This document shows positions 51,801 through 61,587 of a stretch of 64,000 bases of DNA, in pieces. Under the pieces are notes generated by a model. The model did not search any database, was not told where the DNA came from, and saw nothing but the letters and a program-made list of their open reading frames with translations. This DNA comes from Istiophorus platypterus (taxonomy: Eukaryota; Chordata; Actinopteri; Istiophoriformes; Istiophoridae), in the NCBI GenBank assembly GCA_016859345.1, contig CM029121.1:26157164-26221163 (forward strand), read 5' to 3'. Each line of letters opens with the position of its first letter. Positions within the stretch are counted from its first letter, which is position 1. A program made the translations under genes and the position numbers.

Positions 51801-54800
51801 GACTGAAACGTGGCCCATTAGGACGACGCGTTGACCAGCAGTCAGCTCCAGGAAGATATCACAACTGGAATGCTGAAAAAAAAAGCTGAGTGTTTCATGC
51901 GTCTGTGTGTGTGTGTGTGTGTGTGTGTTCTCACCACAGGTGATGAAAGTCTCCAGCAGCTGCTCCTTGGTCAGGCTTTCCTCCACCTCCACCCTCACCA
52001 CGTCACAGGCGAGCCCCCCTGCCTCCTGCTTGGACTGGGAGACGGAGAGCGGGGGCGGGGTTGGGGGTTGGGGGGGTGTAGGCGGGCGAGGAGACGGAGA
52101 GGTAAGCAGGGAGCACGTTGCCATGGAAACAAAGGAAATTTACTACCACTACTATGCACCGGGAGAAACGGAGCAGCAGAGGAGAATTTGAATGAGCAGA
52201 AACGGCAGGTTGCAGCGACCAGAGATGACGGAGCCGAGGTCGTCCTGCTGACGCGTCTCCCTTTGTCTCTCATTCTGTCGTACACTCAGCTGTCACTTTA
52301 TTAGGGACACCCGGCCAGGACTGATACGAGAGTCCCGCAATAAGTCCGACCTTCGGGAAGGTTGTAGTGGAGAGGTTTCCTGCTGAAACTGTGCTAAAAG
52401 GGTGTGGAATCAACTCTGTGGTCCTTTCTGTGGTGAAGTTTAGTGTGTTTATAAACACAGGAGTTCCTATTATTTTGTCCTCAAATCAATGGGGGGGCTT
52501 AAACAACACACACCTCTTGGTATAATGTGTATTATTACTGGTATTTATCAGTTTTAGCTCTGTGTTCCTCATAAAGTGACAACAGAGTGTACATCTACTG
52601 TCAGTGCATGTATGTAAAAAGCAACATTAATAAAGCAGAACTGCAGGAAAAAAAGCAAAAACAGGGACGGACCGACTGAATTCGTAATAAAACGGCATAA
52701 TCTAATATCCAATATCAAAATGAGGCCGACAAAATATCCATGTACATAAAAAATGTCTTTCAAATTTTATACAATTTTTTTGAAACTGTATACTCTAAAT
52801 TTACATTCCGGTCATAGCCTTGACCTGGAAATTGAAGAAAAAGGATCCAGTTTTTTGTTTTTCTCTCTTTCATTTTTCCACACCACCACTTTTTTGCGAT
52901 CTGCTCGTGCCTTCACCACGGCAACGCTTTTCGGACCGTCCACCGCCGTTTCTTCGTGAAACGACTACCACACGTTACCGGTGTTTTAAATAGAAAGAAA
53001 AAGAAAAGGAAATGCAGGGGCTTCTGGTTACTGTGTGAGTTCAGCTTGTTGCAGCGGGACCTCTGACCTGCAGCCGTAACTGTGATGAAGCAGAGCTGGA
53101 TCAGTGTCTGACCTGAGGGGGCCTTTCATCATGTTGTACTGATAGAATAACTAGTGTTGTGCTGTCTGCAGGCAGTTTCTCTTTCAATGCATCACTATCT
53201 GATAAAATGCACCAGTAAGACCAGTAACCATTCTGTGGTTTGCTTCTGGATTTAGAATCTAGGAACACCGGTAAACCCCCCCCCCCCAAAAAAATATTTT
53301 TTTCAAAATTTATTAAGTTCTACTACGCAACGTGGGCCGAGAAACAGGCTAAAAGGTTTCAGTTAAAACTATATCGGTGGCTATGAATCTACAATTTATG
53401 GATTTTTTTTCCTTTTTTTTTTGCATTTAGGGTGAATTATTCCCTTTGAGCGCCACAGCTTGTGACCTTTCCGGGTTCGGACTCACCTTGATGCAGCGAG
53501 CCACCAGACCGGCGACGTACTCCTGACAGCTGCCCTCCAGCCCGTGGAAGATGAGGTTGCCGTACTGCTCCACCTGGGGACGAGGGAAACGGGGAGAGGT
53601 GGGGGGGGTGCAGGTGGACGAATGAATAAACGTATCAACGGTGAGGAAAAAATGTCCTAAAATTAAAAAAAGGCTCTGTCATCTTATAAACTTCTTCAGC
53701 TGTGCTTGATATCAATACAACCTTGTTCTAGCTGTATTCACCTTGACCTTTGACCTTTTTTCTTTTGCTGAGAGCATGTAATAAAGATAATGAATGGGCA
53801 AAAAAATTAATGAGTAGTTTTATTAGGGGGGAGAATTAATTGGTTGCAGGACTGGTCGACTGTGCGAGATGAAATCAGCACCTAATTAGCTTCACTAAAT
53901 CAGGTTTACTGACACACACACACAACCACACAGTCGTTGCTGCAACGATTAGTTGATTAATCTGTTAGTTGATCCGTTAGCCAGAAGAAAAACAAAATTG
54001 TTTGTTAATAAACAAATTGTTGCTGACTTTTCTCCTATTTACATTCTTGTAAATAAAATATTCCAGGTTTTTGCTTTGGACCAAACTAAACAATCTTTTT
54101 ATCAAATCTTTGTTATAACTTAATTCGTGACAGCTTATAGAGTAAAAGGAAAATAATAAATGTATGTAAGAATTCATTAATAATAAAACAGGTGCAGTGC
54201 AGCCCTCCTTAACTCGGTCGCATGCTCCGGCATTAACCTAAGCTCTGAAACGTATTTCACATATTTCAGACTGCGGATTAAAGCTTCATCTCGCTGTCAA
54301 AAATGTTTAAGACATTTGAGGCGTTTTAAAGCTGCTGCCGGATTGAATCTCAGCCCCGAGGATTCGTACATCTTCGTCGAGTCGTTGCCGATGTTTGGTT
54401 TCGTCTACGCGTTCCCTCCTGCTGCTCCCGTTAAACGTGAGTCTGTGACGGCGAAGCCTCAGCTTCTCCACTTGTTGCCTCACTTGACACAGCCAGCAGG
54501 GGGCAGCGTCGCTGCTGGAGTAGGGCACACTAACACCCCCCCCCCCCGCCCCACCCTCTTCCTCTCATCTGTCCATCACCTCATCTCGTTCTGCTCATCT
54601 TTTCTTCATCATTCTCTCGTCTTCTGGCGTCCTCCATGTTTTTTTCTTTTTCAACATATTACTCATCTAATCCCTCGTGGTCCTTTGTATGTGTGTGTCT
54701 GTGTGTTTGCATGAATGTGTCAGAGTGTGTGTGAGTGTGTGTGTGTGATTATACCAGGCGGACGTAGTTGTGCAGCAGCGGCAGGGGGAGGAGAGATTCC

Positions 54801-56115
54801 AGCGCCAGCTCATCGAGACACGACTCAGACAGACCTGTCAAAAAACACACACACACACACAATGGCACAAATAAATCCTCTGATCCGCTCTGCTTTACAT
54901 GCTCAGCGTCAGAAACTGAAAAAAACCCCGGTAGAACACTCAGAACAGTCAGATCACAAAGGGCAAAGGAACCTCAAGGTGCCCTTGTGGTTATAACTGC
55001 CCCGGACACTTGAACGCCACAGGGGCAGGGCTCCCTACATCCAACGCCTTTACGTCCGCGGCTTAAAATACAGAAAGCGTGAGCAGCCGGTAACAGCTCG
55101 AAATGCTTTATATCAGTGAGTAGGATGAATTACAGACGTGAGACGGTTCAGAGACGGACACTTGTTCCTGGTCAAACGTTCACATTTATAGCTGCTACTC
55201 GTAAGTTTTCTTGCCGGTAGTGACGGTTGCTCGTCGAGAGCTTCAGCAATCGTTGCGTTCACACGACGTTATAATACGTCCACTGAGCGGCGCTGCTTCA
55301 ATACCAAAATAAATAAATGCACAACGTTCCTTCTAGAATGTTGAAACGCTGCAAAGCTAATGTTATATATGTAGCAATAGCAAAGATAGCAAAGCACCTT
55401 TAAACTACTTTTTTTCAAATCCTCACAGAAAGATAAATCCTGAAAGTTGCGATTAGGTGCGACGTAAAGGTAAAAACTGTTTCTTGGTGGATAATCGTCC
55501 TGACACCGGACGGATAATTTGCCCAGTTTGTCATTCAATGCCTTTTCCTTCTTTCCAGACACTGGGAATTTTTCTTTTCCCCACTGATTCCAACAGAAAC
55601 AGAGAAGGTTTCACTCAGCTTTTAAGAGAAATAGAGATTTTAACACAGTATAAAGGGCAACACACCAGCAATGTCTCATGCACGTCAAAGCCTCCATTGT
55701 TTTCTACGCGTAGGCCCACACGCCCACGACGCTGCCCCCCCCACCCCATCCACCCCTGCCCCCCTCCCACAAAGAGGAAACTTCAGGGATACAAAATGTT
55801 TGGACTTTTATGGGTATGAGTCATAAACCATTAAGCTTTTTTTCTTTTGTTTAAATTAACAAACTGTCTCTTAATCAAATTTCCTCAGACAATAATGACT
55901 TGATTTTTACATCTTATCATCATCATCATTATCATTGTTATTATTATGACTTATTACAGCTGCTGTGTAATTCAGTAACAGAGTTTCTTCCGCCTGCGAC
56001 TGAAGAGACGGACGGCGAGAACCGGAGCGCCGGACGTATTTCTGGCTGGACGCCAACGCGGTGATGTCAGGCAGACGGGACGGGCGGGTCGATACGGACC
56101 TCGGAGTCAGGACTC

Positions 56116-56150
<35 letters not shown>

Positions 56151-59100
56151 CTTCGCACAGACGCAACAGCGCTCATTTAACGAGGTGTCCTCTGCGGGGC
56201 GGCAAAAAAGGTGGAGAGAAAACGAGTCAAAGGCGGAGGAAGAGGAAAAAAATGGACTGATGATGAGGAGCGGAGGCAGAGGAAGAGACGGAGCCTGGCT
56301 CCTGCTGCCGCTGCCGCTCACCCTGATTTCCACGATGCCAGACGACTGTTGTTCAGCTTTTTCTTTTTTTTCTCCCCCCGACTCACTTAGACGAGAAATA
56401 CAGTAGATGAAGCGATATGGGGGAACGGAGGCGGCGAAACAGACGCAGCGCCAGCGGCAGACAGTAAGGAGAGAGATTATTCCCGTATCCGCAGATCGAG
56501 GCCGCCGCCGCCGCCACTTTGACTCGTCTATAATCTTAAGCACCGTTGTCTGAGGAACTGGTCTAGTTCCGCGTCCATGTTTTATCTTAAAAAACTATAT
56601 AAGATAAAGAGGACTTTTATTTAAGATACATCTCCATTATTTCTTTATTTAAAAAAGAGAGACACCTACTCAACAGGCCAATATTAATGAAAAGCATCAT
56701 ATCATAGAGCAGATTATTTTTACAGATAAAACAGTTGAGCGCTTCTCCGGTGCTGAGTGTGAAGATGACGCCTGGCAACGGCTGCGCCAGTCGTGTTTTA
56801 CAGCAGCCTGGTTCTGATTCACTCAGTCACCTTCAAGGCCAGTTCATGCGTTGCTGTTGCTCCGCAATCACACCGCCGGACCGCTAGATGGCAGCGGCAG
56901 TGGCGTTTATGTGCCAGAGCGTTGAGCTTCTTCGCCGCTGTTTTCGAACAGCAGTTTGTAGCTTTCCTGAACTTACTGCGAAATGGAAACGAAAGAAGGC
57001 GTCGGAGGAGACGAGTCTGTACGACGGCGGCGAAGAAGGAGGAGCTGGAAATGTGGTGCCGGGAAGCCGACCAATCACAGTTCTTTCAGTCTGCTTCGTG
57101 GTGAAGCATAGTTACGTTTTTCGGAAGGTGAACGTCAGGCCACGGCGAAGGTTCGACCCAGACGCAACTCAGGGCGGAGCGATGTCAGTCTCATTTTAAG
57201 TGTCAAACGTGTTTAATTTTCTCTCAGTCGAAACCTCAACAACCTTAAAAAATACCTCAACATATTCCGACAACAATCACATGTAATTATTTTTCTGGAA
57301 GAGCCGCGATCAACATCTTCTGCATACGCTTCGCCCTGGATCATGGATCTGTTTTCAGTGGATAAAGAAAATCACCATTGTATAGAAACAGTATTTTTGC
57401 TGCAGCGCTTTTATTTTGAAACCCTGTTTTCCTTGCAGCCCAAGTTTTAAGCCCCAGTTTTTTCTTGTTTTGTTTTTTTTCCTGTGAATTAACACTGAAT
57501 GTCTGTTAAATCAGCTTATGCCATAAAGTCCAGAAACCGTGGCCCCTGGGGACAGACGTGCTCTGTGTCACATGAGTGCCGCTGTAGTTGTAACTGGATC
57601 AGTGTCCATTATGTATTGATTCACATTCCCCTTTAGATTAAGACTTAATGTTATTAAAGTCAAAAATACTTTTTTTTCCCCCCTAGAAAACGTTCCTGGT
57701 TTGAATTTGCCCCATTTCCTGCCCCAAGTTACCGAGGCATCCAAAACTGATTTTCGTAACTAGTTTTGGCTCCGTGCCGCTTAGTGAACACGCATGGACG
57801 CATGCACACACACGCATGCCCGTGCGCGCACACACTCCTCGTACCTTTGAGGCGGATGGTGATGCGCTGGCTGAGGGGCTTTCTGACCAGGTCCCAGGGG
57901 GAGAAAGGCAGCTCCTGACCGGGCAACCACTCGGTGTCTCCTGCAGGCAGAAGAGAGGGCAAAGGAGGTGCGTTATGAGAGCGAGGCGGGATCGCGGTGA
58001 CTGTACACACACACACACACTTGTGTGCTTTAAAGGTCAGAGGTCCCACACACATACACAAACATACACAAACAAACACAACCCATAACAAATAGTGTGA
58101 AACGCCAAAGGGTGCTGTTGGCAACAAAAACACAGAATAGCATACAGCACATACGTACTTGCATAAAATATAGTTTATTTTCCTGTCCTGTAGAATAAAG
58201 GCTTAAAGCACGACTACGTAACCGTTGACTTTAATCTTTTTCAACGTCAATATGCTGTTGGAAACAACCTCGATTTCTGCCGAAGCTGAGTCTGTAACTA
58301 AAGGGCTGTCGGATAAAAATGCGACAGAGATACAGTATTTATCCACAAACTGAAAAAAGATCTTTCTCCTTCGCGATATACGAGGCAGGAGAGATGGAAC
58401 GAAACAGTGGAACTGGTCCTTTTTCCACCTACTACAAACCCTGTGTCTGATTCTGTAGCACGATCTTAACAATTCAGCTTTTTTTGGGTCATTCAGGGAG
58501 AGAAGTAGATTTTCTTCCTTTCGTCTGACGCCGGTGTCGAGTCTTTGCAGCTTTTGTTCAGTACCTGACCTGAACGGATGTAGCTGACGCAGGTTTATAT
58601 CCAAACTTTGGATTTTTTTTCCCCCCCTAATTTCGTGGAAAATTTCAAGGTCTGAAGCCAGAAACAATCATGTGATAGTTGGAAGAAACCGTCACAGCTT
58701 TGGCTACAGGTCAAACTTTGATTATTTTGGTGACGTCCTGAACAGGTTTTTTTTTTTCATCTAACAACAAAAAAAATACAGGTTTTTGTATACTTTTATA
58801 TTTTTATCAGAAAAAAAAACAAAACACTTCACTGCCTGTGAGGTTCTATAAAAATTGTTCTTTGCCAAGGACCTTGGATCAGAACGGACAACTATGAGGA
58901 TTTTATGTTCAGCTAATTTTTTGAGGGTCAATGCGACTAAAATTTGGCTGAAATAACAAAAGGCGAACTGAAAAAAAGAGTCGCCTCTAAACTCAGCTTT
59001 GTTCTGTAGATGCTCACGTGAGGAAAAAAGGGTCCAGCTAAACGCTCTGTGACCGAGGACTGAAACCAGCAGTTTTAAAGGGTGGGGGCAGCACTAAAAC

Positions 59101-59949
59101 AAAAAAAACACTTTCTCCCAAGGGGGTATTCTCACGTGCTGATATAAAGCTTTAGTAAAAACTCACACAGAGAATATTTGCTGTTTTTGCTTGGTAACCT
59201 TAAAAAACTAATCAATTAAAGTTACATCAAACCTTAATTAGTTCATCTTTCATGGTAACTCTGTGATTTGTGTGTTTTTCTGGCTCCAACTTACATTTAT
59301 TTTCAATTGCCGTTAATCGGCTAAATAATTTTCTTGATTAACTCAGAGATCATCTGGTTTATGAAACAAAACGTCCAACAACAGTGAAAAATCCCCGTTA
59401 AATAATATGTTATATAATTAAAGTGCTGAAACCAGATTTTTTAGACATTTCTGGTTAGAAAAAAAAATACGTGGACAACTAATCACTTATCAAAACTGTT
59501 GCTACTATTCTAACAAATTATCAACCAATCTTTTCACTTCTAAAGTGTTTCTTCACCTTCTTGCATAACGTTCTGTGTTCTGCTGCCACGACATTCCTGT
59601 AGAACGGATTTTTTTAACTTCGCCTGTAAAATGAAGTCATATATCAAAATTTTCTTGTCGGTTCTGTCAGAAACAGGCCGTCGTCGGGCTGCGGGCCTGA
59701 ATTCCCGACAAATGCATGACCGGCAGAGAGAGACACACACACACACCAACACACACACACACACATATATATTAGACGCAAACACGGAGACAGCGACAGC
59801 AACAGACGCCAAATGACATCGACACGCAGGACAGACATTTTCTCCTAAATTGCCACCCCACACACACACACACACACACACACAGCTCATCCATTATGCA
59901 TCTGCTATTGCTGCTAGTGCTGCTAGGGCTTGCTTTCATCAACATCCTT

Positions 59950-59990
<41 letters not shown>

Positions 59991-60127
59991 GACAGTGGCA
60001 GGTGAGAGAGATGGCGGACGTGTGATAGCGGGACATGGCGAGGGTGAAGCAGGGGCATCGATTTCCTTTTATATCAGTCTGGGACTCCGACGAGTCCCTG
60101 CAGTACAGCGTGCGTGCGTGTGTGCGT

Positions 60128-60173
<46 letters not shown>

Positions 60174-61541
60174 ACACATGTAACTCTAACCCTGAACTGA
60201 GTTGCAGTGGATGAGAACCGACGACACTTGATCGCCAGAAACACCGAGGCGACATCCTCGTTCTCCACATGCTCCAGCAGATTAATTATTCATTTATGAC
60301 AATTAACAATTTAAACCAACAATTTAAAGAAGGAGAAAAACAGCATTGTGTCAACAGGGCCCTCCAGGCACAGGCCCGGGGGCCCATGGACTCCGAGGGC
60401 CCCCAGGCGCCTTTGTTCTGCATCATAGGAATGAGCACGGGGATCAGCCTTCGTCTTCCTCCTACTCATCTCCGGTCTGAACCACACACTGAGGTTCAGG
60501 GTTTTAAAACGGCGGCACCTGAGGACACGGTTCACTCACAAGATGTCGCTGAGAGAGACTCAATGCGACTAGAGAGTTCTAATTAAATTAGATTTAGAAT
60601 TGAATTCAGGTGGCAATGGCTGTTTATGACCATTGATGCCTGGGACGTTCGCAGTCCATCTATTTGAGAAGACGACGAGGACGATGAGGACGAGGACGAC
60701 GGGGATGTGGGGAAGGAAAGAAAGAAGGAAGAAAAGGCAGAAGGGAAAGAGAAAAAGGAAAGAAAGTGGTAAAGAGGAGAGGAGGCAAGGAAGGAGGCAG
60801 TAGAGTGGGGGAGAAAAGGGCGAAGGAAGAAAGAAAAAAGGAACAAAATAAGGAGCAGGGGGCAAAAAGAAAAGAAAGAACAATAGCATTGTCTCCTCAC
60901 CGATGAGGCAGGAGGCGATACTGGCGGGGCCGAGGCCCAGCGGGGGGCGCTGCGCCTCCTCCCCGCCCGCCTGGGGCTCTCCACCGCATACGACCCGGAG
61001 GTGGGAGGTGAGGGCGCGACCGAGGGCAGAACCCAGCTGAGCCCAGCGCGTCGAACGGTCCACCGACACCCGGCACAGCACCGGCTGGACGCCGCCGCCC
61101 CCCTTCGCCGCCGCCGCCTCCTCCTCCAGGGCCTCCACAGGACACATGGACGCCACTCCCCCTCCTCCTCCTCCTCCTCCGGACGAACACTGGAGACGCA
61201 CCAGGACCCGGTACGAGTCTGGGCCGGAGAGGAGACAGATTTAATATCAAACTTGGCAGATTTTTTTGGTAAAAGTCTGGTGGGAAAAAAATCAAGAGTT
61301 TTTTCTGTGATAGAAACCGTGACCAATGATTTAGAGTCTGAAAACTGATGAGTTAATCTACTTCGGTTAACTTTATACTCAGAGAGCGAACCTTCAGAGG
61401 GAGGCCTCGAGTTCAGTGTCCTAAATAAACTTAAAATGAAAATCAAGTCATGTTATTTTAGAAATTTTAATGTTTAAATGTTTCAATGTTTGTGTCTTAA
61501 ACATGTATTTACAAAAAAAAGCATAATACTGTGATGTTGAT

Positions 61542-61587
<46 letters not shown>

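Noticed and set aside
51831..52304. 157-codon plus-strand open frame
   Set aside because: Antisense shadow of the CTTNBP2 exon at 51935-52034 with CA/GT low complexity.
60583..61446. 287-codon minus-strand open frame
   Set aside because: Wrong frame over the 60901-61218 exon plus purine/pyrimidine tract; it does not join to the neighbouring exons.
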